From Candidatus Homeothermus arabinoxylanisolvens (GTDB lineage: Bacteria; Bacteroidota; Bacteroidia; Bacteroidales; Muribaculaceae), in contig LUJO01000049.1 in the NCBI GenBank assembly GCA_001689405.1, positions 62,001 to 126,000 on the forward strand: a DNA stretch of 64,000 bases, written 5' to 3'. The notes below the pieces were generated by a model that was not told the DNA's origin, ran no database searches, and saw only the letters and a program-made list of their open reading frames with translations. A program made the position numbers and the translations under genes. Numbering within the stretch: the stretch's first letter is position 1; every line of letters starts with the position of its first letter. Positions 6,686 to 15,218 of this stretch are shown in pieces.

Positions 6686-8347
6686 TTAAAAAAATATGAG
6701 TATCAGCAATTGTGCTATAACCACGCGGCAGAACATAGACAGGGGGTATACTGTGGCGTAACTCACTGCGGCATTGTCGCTCGGCAGTGTGTCATTGACA
6801 TAGTTAAGTGCCATGGGATTGGCCATGCTTCCGCACAGCATGCCGCATGCCGAACCGAAATCAAGGCGTGAACAGTATACGGCCACGAGAGCCATGATGA
6901 TAACGGGCACTATGGTTATGGCGAAGCCGATTGCTATCCACAGAATCCCTGCGGAGTGAAACAGGGTGTCCATAAAGTGCGCTCCGGCTTCAAGGCCGAG
7001 ACAAGCCAGATAGAGCGACAGGCCCATGCCGCGGAGCATGAGGTTGGCGCTGCGTGTGGTGTAGGTGATGAGGTGAAATTGCGGCCCGAAACGCCCGATA
7101 AGTATGCCTACTATGATCGGGCCGCCCGCGAGTCCGAGTTTGATAGGGGTACTGATGCCGGGTATGGCTATGGGTATCGAACCGATAAGCAGTCCGAGCA
7201 CTATGCCTATGAATATAGCGCATAGATTGGGGTCTTTCAGTGTTATATATGCATTGCCGAGTACTTTCTCGACATTTTCTATGGCTTTGGCCTCGCCGAC
7301 TACGGTAAGACGGTCGCCCAGTTGAAGTACAAGGCTCGGTGTGGCGAGCAGCTGCACTCCGCTTCGCAGGACGCGGCTTATGTTTATGCCGTAGCTGTTG
7401 CGCAGACGCAGCGAGCCCAGACGTTTGCCGTTGATTTCGGGACGGCTGACAATGATGTGCTTCGATATGAGCTGGCTGTCGATGGTGTTCCAGTCTATGT
7501 CATCTTTGTTCCAGTTCTGGGCTTCCTGTTCACCGAAGAGTATGGTAAGTTTGGCCTCATCCTTTTCTGTCGTTACCACAAGCAGGCGGTCGTCTTTCTC
7601 AAGATGGGTTTCAGGTCCCGGTATCGATACGGTGCCGTTGCGCCACAAACGTGATATTACAAACTTGGACGGCGACATTGACGCAAGCTCCTTTATTGTC
7701 ATATGATATATGCCCGGATTGTGTACCTGATAGGCCGCTATGTAGGTGCTGTTGCCGTCATCCTGCTCATGGTCGAGCAGCTGCTCGGGTTTGATGAACA
7801 GTTTTCTTACCAATATGATGGCCAGTATCACTCCGACCACGCCGAGAGGATACGTGACCGCACAGCTCAGTGCCGCACCGTTGGCCGACACTCCTACTTG
7901 GTTAAGAGCCTGCTGAGCCGCACCGAGCGCCGGCGTATTGGTCGTGGCACCACACATTATACCTACCATGTCGCTCATGGATATTCCGCCTATGGTGCTG
8001 ATAAGTACCGTCATAAGAGTGCCGAGAAGTATGACTCCCAGTCCAAGCAGGTTCAGCTTGACGCCTCCTTTGCGAAACGAGCTGAAGAAGCCGGGACCTA
8101 CTTTCAGTCCTAATTCATATACGAAAAGCACGAGTCCGAAGCTCTCGGCGTAGTGCAGCATGCCCGGGTCGATGGAGAGTCCGAGATGTCCTGCCAAAAT
8201 GCCGGCGAAAAAAACAAATGTCACGCCGAGCGAAATGCCGAAAACTTTTATCTTGCCCAATGCAAGACCGACAGCGATGATTATGGCTATGACAATCACA
8301 GCTTGCACCGCCGAATGTTGATATAGTATGCCGTCAATCCATTCCAT
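6686..8347 (-). CDS. AspT/YidE/YbjL-type putative transporter
   Basis: 553-aa inner-membrane protein with the aspartate:alanine-exchanger architecture: an N-terminal membrane half (about five helices, including GATTNTPALGAAQ), two central TrkA-C (RCK) domains (about residues 190-370, each ending in a DRLLVV or DRLTVVG strand), and a C-terminal membrane half containing CGSMANPMALNYV. The GATTNTP and GSMANPM re-entrant motifs are the repeat signature of this family. The transported substrate is unknown; family members move carboxylates or amino acids. The start MEWIDG lies four bases after a -7 box, implying a leaderless mRNA. It is monocistronic, followed by the tRNA. Confidence 0.9.
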   Translation of the reverse strand: MEWIDGILYQHSAVQAVIVIAIIIAVGLALGKIKVFGISLGVTFVFFAGILAGHLGLSIDPGMLHYAESFGLVLFVYELGLKVGPGFFSSFRKGGVKLNLLGLGVILLGTLMTVLISTIGGISMSDMVGIMCGATTNTPALGAAQQALNQVGVSANGAALSCAVTYPLGVVGVILAIILVRKLFIKPEQLLDHEQDDGNSTYIAAYQVHNPGIYHMTIKELASMSPSKFVISRLWRNGTVSIPGPETHLEKDDRLLVVTTEKDEAKLTILFGEQEAQNWNKDDIDWNTIDSQLISKHIIVSRPEINGKRLGSLRLRNSYGINISRVLRSGVQLLATPSLVLQLGDRLTVVGEAKAIENVEKVLGNAYITLKDPNLCAIFIGIVLGLLIGSIPIAIPGISTPIKLGLAGGPIIVGILIGRFGPQFHLITYTTRSANLMLRGMGLSLYLACLGLEAGAHFMDTLFHSAGILWIAIGFAITIVPVIIMALVAVYCSRLDFGSACGMLCGSMANPMALNYVNDTLPSDNAAVSYATVYPLSMFCRVVIAQLLILIFF

Positions 8348-8351
8348 GCGG

Positions 8352-8359
8352 CAAAATTA
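8352..8359 (-). promoter_or_regulatory. -7 element four bases before the transporter ATG
   Basis: Minus strand TAATTTTG-CCGC-ATG. A TTG lies at 8383-8385, 23 bases upstream. With the transcript expected to start a few bases after the box, the message would begin at or near the ATG. Confidence 0.65.
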
Positions 8360-8522
8360 CAAAAAATAAACACATCGCGCGACAATAAGGCTCCATTCCC
8401 CGAAAATTGTCAATGCCGGGCATCAGGGATGCGTGGTTGAGACAGCTCCGCCGCGGTCAATAATTTTTTAAGCCGGAGCCTTAATATAAAGTGGTAAATT
8501 TTCATGTGTTAATATAAATCAG

Positions 8523-8530
8523 TACCTTTG
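8523..8530 (+). promoter_or_regulatory. -7 element for the GT4/ybhN/kdsB operon
   Basis: TACCTTTG, a full TAnnTTTG match. Its last G is the first base of an in-frame GTG at 8530, so that GTG cannot be the start; the ATG at 8563 follows after 32 bases. No clear -33 element. Confidence 0.6.
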
Positions 8531-8562
8531 TGGTTGTTCAACGCTATTTTTTGCACGCGCTG

Positions 8563-9738
8563 ATGAACAGGACTGACGACAAGATATACGGTTTATTTAA
8601 CGATAGTTTTCCTCCGGTGCTTGACGGAGTGACCCTTACGGTACAGAATTATGTGCATTGGCTTTCTGCCATGGGGTACCGTACGTGTGTCGTGACGCCA
8701 TGGAATCCCGTTACTCCGCCTCATGAAGGTTTTGACCTGTACCGTTACTTCTCCCTGTCGATAGCCTCGCGTAAACCGTATCGGTACGGCTATCCGAAGA
8801 TAGACCCGTTTATATGGCACAAAATGCGTACTGTCCCGTTTGCGCTTGTGCATTCGCATTGTCCGTTCTCGTCGGGACGTCTCGCTCTTTATGCGGCCCG
8901 TAAACAAAGAGTGCCGCTTGTAGCCACTTTCCACTCCAAATACCGTACCGATCTTGAACATTCATTGCCGTCATGGATGGTATCGCGTATCATGAAGCGT
9001 ATTATGAATTTCTTTAACTCCGCCGATGAAGTCTGGATTCCGCAGGCGAGGGTAGAGGATACCGTAAGGGAATACGGATATAAAGGGCGTCTTACCGTGG
9101 TTGAAAACGGCATTGATCTTGAAATGACGGATTTTGAGTCGATACTCGACTTCAAGCGGGGGGCGCGTGAACGGCTCGGCATAGCGCCCGGTGAAATGAC
9201 ACTGCTTTTTGTAGGTCAACATATACGGGAAAAGGGAGTGGAACTTATAATACAGGCTATGGACCGGCTTCGTGATCTGCCGGTAAAGATGTCGTTTATC
9301 GGCACCGGATATGCCGTATCGGATATGAACGGGCTTATAAAAAGGCTCGGGCTTGAAAGTAAAATCACCTTGCACGGAGTCATCAGCGACAGGGAACTGC
9401 TGAAATGCTACTATGCCGCAGCCGACCTGTTCTTGTTTCCCTCGATGTATGACAATGCGCCGCTGGTAGTGCGTGAAGCCGCCATGATGGGTACTCCGTC
9501 GATTATATTGAAAGGTTCGACCGCTTCGGAGGTCATAGTCGACGGTGTCAACGGATTTTTGGCCGATCAGACGCCCGACAGTTACGCCGATACTGTAAGA
9601 CGGCTTTATAAAGCTCCCGACTCGGTAATAGCTGCCGCCAAAGGTGCGTCATCCACTCTTACACGTTCATGGCGCGAGGTCATGGACGAGGTGGTGTTAC
9701 GATATAAAGAAATAATAGAACGATATGGGCGCAGTTGA
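8563..9738 (+). CDS. GT4-family glycosyltransferase
   Basis: Cytoplasmic or membrane-associated retaining glycosyltransferase with a GT-B fold. The N-terminal acceptor domain has FPPVLDGVTLTVQN (glycine-loop region) and HSHCPFSSGRLAL with ATFHSKY; the C-terminal nucleotide-sugar domain has VVENGIDLE, LLFVGQHIREKGVELII and FPSMYDNAPLVVREAAMMG, the donor-binding EX7E-like region. The pattern resembles PimB/MgtA-type lipid glycosyltransferases that work on a membrane acceptor; the acceptor here is unknown. The start is the ATG at 8563 (MNRTDDKIYG), because the upstream GTG at 8530 lies in the -7 box. It overlaps the next gene by 14 bases, and the operon continues with a YbhN-like protein and kdsB, pointing to envelope glycolipid synthesis. 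Confidence 0.9.
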   Translation: MNRTDDKIYGLFNDSFPPVLDGVTLTVQNYVHWLSAMGYRTCVVTPWNPVTPPHEGFDLYRYFSLSIASRKPYRYGYPKIDPFIWHKMRTVPFALVHSHCPFSSGRLALYAARKQRVPLVATFHSKYRTDLEHSLPSWMVSRIMKRIMNFFNSADEVWIPQARVEDTVREYGYKGRLTVVENGIDLEMTDFESILDFKRGARERLGIAPGEMTLLFVGQHIREKGVELIIQAMDRLRDLPVKMSFIGTGYAVSDMNGLIKRLGLESKITLHGVISDRELLKCYYAAADLFLFPSMYDNAPLVVREAAMMGTPSIILKGSTASEVIVDGVNGFLADQTPDSYADTVRRLYKAPDSVIAAAKGASSTLTRSWREVMDEVVLRYKEIIERYGRS

Positions 9739-10828
9739 CAATACACCGGGCGTAAATAAGGCCTCCAAGTCGGCTAAATTCGGCTTGTGGAGGGTGTTTG
9801 TTCCGGTGATTATCGGACTGTGTGTCGTGGTATGGCTCTTTAAAAGAGAATTTAATGCCGATATCTGGCATATGATACACTTCGACACCCGCGTGGTGTT
9901 GTGTATTGTCCTTGCATGGATATTCATGGCCGGACGCGATTTCGGCCTTACTTGGCGCTTCCGGGCGTTGACAGACAGGCGTCTCACATGGTGGCAGGCC
10001 CTAAGGGTCAATTTTATGTGTGAGTTCACGTCGGCCATAACTCCTTCGGCTGTCGGAGGCTCTTCACTCGGCATGATATTCATGCATCATGAGGGAATCG
10101 ATCTCGGTAGAGCTACAACGCTTATGCTCACTACGCTTTTTCTCGACGAGCTGTTTTTTGTGGTAGCCTGTCCTGTAATAGTGGCCATAATACCGTATGA
10201 CATGCTGTTTGGCTTTGACGGGTCATCGTTTGTCATCGGTCTTAAACTGGTGTTCTGGATTGTCTATGCCGCCATATTTTTATGGACGCTGATACTTTTT
10301 ATCGGCATATTGGTCAGGCCAAACGGCATGAAGCAGTTTCTTGTATGGATATTTAAACTCCGTCCTTTGCGCCGGTGGCAGTCTGCCGTGGCAGCTTTGG
10401 GCGACAATATGGTAGCCACCTCGAAGGATCTGCGTACGCGCTCTGCAAGATGGTGGTTCGATGCGTTTGCCGCTACTGCCCTCACTTGGTCATCGCGTTA
10501 TCTTGTGGTAAACGCCCTGTTCTTGGGTTTTGTACCCGGCGCCGACCAGCTCGTTGTATTCGGACGCCAGTTTGTGGTGTGGGTGGTGCTTATGGTAAGC
10601 CCCACGCCCGGAGGCAGCGGAGTGAGCGAGTGGCTGTTTACCGAATATTACGGCGATCTGCTCCACAATACGAGCATAGCGCTTGTAATAGCCCTTTTCT
10701 GGCGTCTGATAACATATTATGTATACCTTGTCATAGGTGTGTTTCTTGCTCCGTCAATGTTTCGCGCACCCAAGAAACCGATTGTAGAAAAAGATAATGA
10801 TGATAAAAACAATAACGCTATAAAATGA
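9725..10828 (+). CDS. YbhN/MprF-type flippase-like membrane protein
   Basis: 367-aa polytopic membrane protein of the lysylphosphatidylglycerol-synthase TM-region family (UPF0104). About eight hydrophobic segments; characteristic motifs are DFGLTWRFRAL, FTSAITPSAVGGSS near residue 105 and VSPTPGGSGVSEW near residue 300, each matching the conserved TPS/GG and PTPGGxG loops of the family. Its start overlaps the glycosyltransferase gene by 14 bases and its stop overlaps kdsB by four, so the three are co-translated. Members are often paired with glycosyltransferases and thought to flip or present lipids; that role here is inference. The C-terminal tail is very polar (Lys/Asp/Asn). Confidence 0.85.
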   Translation: MGAVDNTPGVNKASKSAKFGLWRVFVPVIIGLCVVVWLFKREFNADIWHMIHFDTRVVLCIVLAWIFMAGRDFGLTWRFRALTDRRLTWWQALRVNFMCEFTSAITPSAVGGSSLGMIFMHHEGIDLGRATTLMLTTLFLDELFFVVACPVIVAIIPYDMLFGFDGSSFVIGLKLVFWIVYAAIFLWTLILFIGILVRPNGMKQFLVWIFKLRPLRRWQSAVAALGDNMVATSKDLRTRSARWWFDAFAATALTWSSRYLVVNALFLGFVPGADQLVVFGRQFVVWVVLMVSPTPGGSGVSEWLFTEYYGDLLHNTSIALVIALFWRLITYYVYLVIGVFLAPSMFRAPKKPIVEKDNDDKNNNAIK

Positions 10829-11583
10829 AATTCATAGGTATAATTCCGGCACGATACGCATCCTCGCGTTTCCCCGGCAAACCGCTTGCCGACATATGCG
10901 GCAAAACCATGATTGAACGTGTGTATCTTCAGGCCTCGAAGGAGCTTGAGGATGTGTATGTGGCTACTGATGACGTGAGAATAGCCGATGCCGTGGAGGC
11001 TTTTGGCGGCAAGGCGGTCATGACCTCAACCGAGCATAGGAGCGGTACCGACCGTTGTTATGAGGCTTACCGCAATATCGGCAGCGACGCTGACGTGGTA
11101 ATTAACATTCAGGGCGACGAGCCGTTTATCGATCCGTCGCAGATAGCCGCTCTGAAGCGTTGCTTCGACGACGAGTCGACCCAACTGGCTACACTGGTGC
11201 GGCGTTTTGACCCTTCACGCGGTTTTGAAGCCTTGTCTGACCCTAATACGCCTAAGGTAGTCATCGATGACAATATGCATGCTCTTTATTTCAGCCGCTC
11301 TATCATACCGTATGTACGCAATTACGAGTGGAAAGAGTGGCCCGATAAAGCTACATTCTATACTCATGTGGGCATGTACGCATACCGCATAGGAGCTTTG
11401 GCGAGAATAACATCGCTTCCGCAGAGCTCGCTTGAGCTTGCCGAGTCGCTTGAACAGCTCCGATGGCTGCAGAACGGCTTAAATATAAAGGTCGGCATAA
11501 CGAATTGTCCTACTATAGGCATAGACACCCCTGCCGATCTTGAAGAAGCCATAAAATTGTGCAGGTCATTAAACTCCCTTTAA
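10825..11583 (+). CDS. kdsB: 3-deoxy-manno-octulosonate cytidylyltransferase
   Basis: CMP-Kdo synthetase: activates Kdo with CTP for the LPS inner core, in the cytoplasm. Length 252 aa is typical. Landmarks in order: IIPARYASSRFPGKPLA (nucleotide-binding loop), VYVATDDVRIADAV, MTSTEHRSGTDR, VINIQGDEPFID (metal and CTP site), FSRSIIPY, HVGMYAYR and LEQLRWLQNG. All expected conserved residues are present. Overlaps the upstream gene by four bases (ATGA) and is 10 bases before the M16-like gene. Kdo synthesis genes themselves are not in the window. Confidence 0.97.
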   Translation: MKFIGIIPARYASSRFPGKPLADICGKTMIERVYLQASKELEDVYVATDDVRIADAVEAFGGKAVMTSTEHRSGTDRCYEAYRNIGSDADVVINIQGDEPFIDPSQIAALKRCFDDESTQLATLVRRFDPSRGFEALSDPNTPKVVIDDNMHALYFSRSIIPYVRNYEWKEWPDKATFYTHVGMYAYRIGALARITSLPQSSLELAESLEQLRWLQNGLNIKVGITNCPTIGIDTPADLEEAIKLCRSLNSL

Positions 11584-11593
11584 ATAAAGACCT

Positions 11594-12904
11594 ATGATAG
11601 AAGTTCCCGACAGAACTACGCCTCCGCGGGTAAGTGATTTCGGCCGACTTGTGATGCCGCCGCTCCGCGACATCACTCTTGCCAACGGACTGCCTCTGCA
11701 CGTCATAGATCAGGAGTCGCAGGAGGTCTGTTGTCTGACATGTGTATGGCGGGGCGGACTTGCCGAGGCTCCGTCGCGTCCTGTAGCGCAACTTATGCTT
11801 AACCTGTTGCGCGAGGGAACTCGGAACAGCTCGGGCGAGAGTATAGCCGACAGGCTTGAGTTTAACGGCGCGCGGCTGGTGACTTCGGTCGACTCGCATT
11901 ATTCGGTTGTTAAGCTGTATATGCTTAATTCAAAGGTGGCCGACGTTTTGCCGCTGCTCCCTGAGCTTTTTCTTGAGCCTGTTTTCCCTGATGCCGCTTT
12001 CAATACGTGGCAGGAGAAACTTGCGCGCAATTTTGAAATTTCGGCGGAAAAAGTCGAGTTTCAGGCTTCATGGGCCGGAAATCGGCTTATGATGGGCGAG
12101 AATCATCCTTTGGCCCGGGTTATGACTGCCTCTGACATACGCGCTCTCTCGGTAGACGAAGTAAAGCTATGGCATGCTCGCTCTTTTGTGCCGGTTGTCG
12201 ATGCTTCGGGCGACAGCTCGTTGTCATTGTATCTGTCGGGGTGTGTCACTCCGGCGCTTATTGACATGGTAGACCGCAGTCTGGGCCGTATGCCCGTCGG
12301 GAGGTCGGCGTTGCAACCGTTTGAAATAGTCCCGTTCGTGAATTCCACGGGTGTCAGAAAGCATATCGATATGCCGGGCGCCATGCAGAGCGCGGTACGT
12401 ATGTATATGCCGGGATTGTCGCGCAGTCATCCCGACTATATAAAACTGCGTCTGCTTACGGTAGCGCTCGGAGGTTATTTCGGAAGCCGTCTGATGAGTA
12501 ACATCCGTGAGGATAAAGGCTATACTTACGGCATAGGCTCTTATTTGCTCGGCTATCCCGAAGGAAGTATAATCGGCATCAGTTCCTCGACTGACAATGC
12601 GTTGGTGGAGCCGCTTATTGAAGAGTCGGTGAAAGAACTCAAACGGTTGTCATCGGGCGATTTCACCGAGGACGAGATGGCGCGGTTAAGGCGTTATGCC
12701 ATGTCTACGCTGGCTTCCTCGCTTGATTCGGCGTTTGAAATCATGGACTATCATATTGACGGTAAGATAGCTTTTCTGCCCGACAATTACTTCGAACGTC
12801 AGGTCGAGGATACCATGACGCTCACTTCCGACGAGCTTGTGAGGGTCGCCCGCGAACATATGCCGGTCGGTGACCTCAGTATAGTCGTCGCCGGCGGAAA
12901 ATAA
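11594..12904 (+). CDS. M16 peptidase-family protein lacking the zinc motif
   Basis: 436-aa protein with both halves of an M16 (pitrilysin/insulinase) fold: an N-terminal half with VWRGGLAEAPSRPVAQ and NLLREGTRNSSG, and a C-terminal half with GYFGSRLMSNIREDKGYTYGIGSY, which is the typical M16 C-domain signature. At the place where active enzymes have HxxEH (GxAHFLEHMxFKGT), this protein has AQLMLNLLREGT, so the zinc-binding His and catalytic Glu are absent. It is therefore probably a non-catalytic partner subunit, as in two-subunit M16 proteases, or a chaperone-like protein. No signal peptide is seen. No active M16 partner is in the window. It follows kdsB by 10 bases, likely the last gene of that operon. 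Confidence 0.85.
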   Translation: MIEVPDRTTPPRVSDFGRLVMPPLRDITLANGLPLHVIDQESQEVCCLTCVWRGGLAEAPSRPVAQLMLNLLREGTRNSSGESIADRLEFNGARLVTSVDSHYSVVKLYMLNSKVADVLPLLPELFLEPVFPDAAFNTWQEKLARNFEISAEKVEFQASWAGNRLMMGENHPLARVMTASDIRALSVDEVKLWHARSFVPVVDASGDSSLSLYLSGCVTPALIDMVDRSLGRMPVGRSALQPFEIVPFVNSTGVRKHIDMPGAMQSAVRMYMPGLSRSHPDYIKLRLLTVALGGYFGSRLMSNIREDKGYTYGIGSYLLGYPEGSIIGISSSTDNALVEPLIEESVKELKRLSSGDFTEDEMARLRRYAMSTLASSLDSAFEIMDYHIDGKIAFLPDNYFERQVEDTMTLTSDELVRVAREHMPVGDLSIVVAGGK

Positions 12905-12959
12905 TGTTGACGCCGGTACGATATTTGCGGCCTTGTTTTTATAGTTGTATGGAATTTGG

Positions 12960-12967
12960 TAACTTTG
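12960..12967 (+). promoter_or_regulatory. -7 element for tgt-lptF
   Basis: TAACTTTG, full match, nine bases before the tgt ATG at 12977, so the leader would be only a few bases. A TTG at 12933-12935 is 24 bases upstream, slightly long. Confidence 0.6.
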
Positions 12968-12976
12968 TAGCTGATT

Positions 12977-14107
12977 ATGGATTTTGAACTGCAAGCGACC
13001 GATAAATCGAGCGCGGCCCGCGCGGGATTGATCACGACCGACCATGGCGTGATCGAGACTCCTATATTCATGCCTGTCGGTACGGCCGGCACGGTCAAGG
13101 CCGTGCATCAGCATGAGTTGAAAGATGACATACACGCCCAGATAATACTCGGCAATACATATCATTTGTATCTGCGTCCCGGTACCGATATTCTTAAGGC
13201 TGCCGGAGGTCTGCATAAATTCAACGGCTGGGACAAGCCTATCTTGACCGACAGCGGAGGTTTTCAGGTATTTTCGCTCTCGGCCAACCGTAAGCTAAAG
13301 GAGGAGGGTGCCTACTTCCGAAGCCATATAGACGGATCGAAACACCTGTTTACGCCTGAAAACGTAGTAGACATACAAAGGATTATCGGCGCCGATATAA
13401 TGATGGCGCTCGATGAGTGTCCTTCCGGCACTGCCGATTATGATTATGCCAAGAAATCACTGGGACTTACGCTCCGGTGGCTGCAGCGGGGCTGGGACCG
13501 ATATAAGTCGACCGAGGGTCTATATGGCCATAAGCAGGCCTATTTCCCAATAGTGCAGGGGTGTACTTATCCTGACCTTCGCAGAGAGTCGGCTAAGTTT
13601 GTAGCTGACCTCGGCGCTGACGGAAATGCCATAGGCGGACTGGCCGTGGGTGAACCCGCTGAAGTCATGTATGATATGATAGAGGTGGTAAACGACATAT
13701 TGCCTGCCGATAAGCCGCGCTACCTTATGGGGGTGGGTACACCCGCCAATATACTTGAGGCGATAGAACGCGGTGTCGACATGATGGACTGTGTCATGCC
13801 TACGCGCAACGGACGTAACGGTATGCTGTTTACCGCACATGGCATCATGAACATGCGCAACAAGAAGTGGGCCGACGACTTTTCTCCTCTTCAGGAAGAT
13901 GGTCCGAGCTATGTGGACCGCTTCTATTCGAAGGCTTATGTAAGGCATCTGTTTGCATCGCAGGAGATACTCGGCATGCAGATAGCCTCGATACATAATC
14001 TTGCATTTTATCTGTGGCTCGTAAAGGAAGCGCGCCGACACATACTTGCCGGCGACTTCAAGTCGTGGAAAGATGAAATGGTCAAACGGGTCACACAACG
14101 GTTGTGA
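12977..14107 (+). CDS. tgt: tRNA-guanine transglycosylase
   Basis: Exchanges guanine for a queuine precursor at position 34 of tRNAs with GUN anticodons. Length 376 aa is normal. Landmarks: TPIFMPVGTAGTVK, GNTYHLYLRPG, ILTDSGGFQVFSL (base-binding Asp), MALDECPS, PIVQGCTYPDLR, NAIGGLAVGEP, YLMGVGTP, DCVMPTRNGRNG (nucleophile Asp region). The zinc site is unusual: where the E. coli enzyme has CxCxxC before the YSRAYLHH segment, this protein has GPSYVDRFYSKAYVRH, without any of the three Cys, while the later His (SIHNLAFYL) is kept. From memory, Bacteroides homologues look the same, so this may be a lineage trait. Followed after 18 bases by an LptF/G permease. Confidence 0.95.
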   Translation: MDFELQATDKSSAARAGLITTDHGVIETPIFMPVGTAGTVKAVHQHELKDDIHAQIILGNTYHLYLRPGTDILKAAGGLHKFNGWDKPILTDSGGFQVFSLSANRKLKEEGAYFRSHIDGSKHLFTPENVVDIQRIIGADIMMALDECPSGTADYDYAKKSLGLTLRWLQRGWDRYKSTEGLYGHKQAYFPIVQGCTYPDLRRESAKFVADLGADGNAIGGLAVGEPAEVMYDMIEVVNDILPADKPRYLMGVGTPANILEAIERGVDMMDCVMPTRNGRNGMLFTAHGIMNMRNKKWADDFSPLQEDGPSYVDRFYSKAYVRHLFASQEILGMQIASIHNLAFYLWLVKEARRHILAGDFKSWKDEMVKRVTQRL

Positions 14108-14125
14108 CATATAACGACATCGGAT

Positions 14126-15199
14126 ATGTTTAAGATACTTGACTGGTATATAATTAAGAAGTTTCTCGGTACATATGTGTTTGCGATTGTGCTCATACTT
14201 GCCATAACGGTGATGTTTGACATCAACGAGAAACTCGATTCATTTCTTAAGGCTCCGCTGAAGGCCACCATATTTGATTATTTTTTTAACTTCCTGCCTT
14301 ATTTCGCCAATCAGTTCAGTCCGCTGTTTACATTTATATCCTGTATATTTTTCACCTCGAAGCTGGCCGACAATTCCGAAATCATAGCCATGCTCTCGTC
14401 GGGCATGAGTTTCCGGCGTCTTATGCGCCCTTATCTTGTGTCGGCTGCGGTCATAGCCGCTTTCACTTGGATATTGAGCGCATACATAATACCTCCGGCC
14501 AATGTCAAGCGTATCGACTATACAAATACCTATGTGAAAAACAAGCGCGTCGATTACGGCAGCAATATTCAGATGATGGTGGCTCCGGGCGAGATTGCCT
14601 ATATGAGCCGTTTTGACAATACGACAAAGACCGGTTACCGATTCTCGCTCGACAAGTTTGACGGCAAGAAGCTGGTATCGCGTCTTACCGCCTCGACCGT
14701 GAAATGGGACTCCTTGTATCATTGGCAGGTACGCGACTACATGATACGCGATATTCAGGGCCTTGAGGAGAAGATAACCAAAGGCACCCGGCTCGACACG
14801 ATAATACCTTTCGAGCCGCGTGACTTCCTTATATCGAAAAACGATCAGGAAACCATGTCGTCGCCCGAGCTGAATGAGTACATATCACGCCAGAAATCGC
14901 GCGGTGTCGCCAACATTAAAGCTTTTGAAATCGAAAAAGAGCGCCGCTACGCCATGTGCGCGGCAGCGTTCATACTTACAGTTATAGGTATGTCGCTGTC
15001 ATCCAAAAAGGTAAAGGGAGGTATGGGTATAAACATCGGCATCGGTCTTGTGCTGAGCTTCAGTTATATCCTGTTTATGACGGTGACATCCACATTTGCC
15101 GTATCGGGATATACGTCACCGATGGTGGCAATGTGGATACCTAATATCATTTACGCCATAATAGCGGTGGTTCTGTATCGTCGCGCGTCGGCCGGATAA
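14126..15199 (+). CDS. LptF/LptG family permease
   Basis: 357-aa YjgP/YjgQ-family protein of the LPS transport bridge. It has an N-terminal pair of helices starting LDWYIIKKFLGTY, a third helix (residues about 105-120), a large periplasmic jelly-roll region (about 130-265) and three C-terminal helices. Typical sequence: ANQFSPLFTFISCIFFTSKLADNSEIIAM and SSGMSFRRL. It should work with LptB/LptC to extract LPS from the inner membrane. Whether it is LptF or LptG cannot be told from sequence alone. Its neighbours kdsB and the glycosyltransferase, upstream on the same strand, fit an envelope context. The next gene is convergent. Confidence 0.92.
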   Translation: MFKILDWYIIKKFLGTYVFAIVLILAITVMFDINEKLDSFLKAPLKATIFDYFFNFLPYFANQFSPLFTFISCIFFTSKLADNSEIIAMLSSGMSFRRLMRPYLVSAAVIAAFTWILSAYIIPPANVKRIDYTNTYVKNKRVDYGSNIQMMVAPGEIAYMSRFDNTTKTGYRFSLDKFDGKKLVSRLTASTVKWDSLYHWQVRDYMIRDIQGLEEKITKGTRLDTIIPFEPRDFLISKNDQETMSSPELNEYISRQKSRGVANIKAFEIEKERRYAMCAAAFILTVIGMSLSSKKVKGGMGINIGIGLVLSFSYILFMTVTSTFAVSGYTSPMVAMWIPNIIYAIIAVVLYRRASAG

Positions 15200-15217
15200 A
15201 CGGGTCGCTTCTCCCGT
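15200..15217. terminator. Weak hairpin between convergent genes
   Basis: ACGGG, eight-base loop, CCCGT, followed on the plus strand by ATTATAT. It fills the gap between the lptF/G stop and the nucleoside phosphorylase stop. The stem is short and no U-run is clear. Confidence 0.35.
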
Positions 15218-15218
15218 A

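Noticed and set aside
8530..8562. GTG start for the glycosyltransferase
   Set aside because: The GTG begins with the last base of the -7 box TACCTTTG, so it would not be in the transcript.
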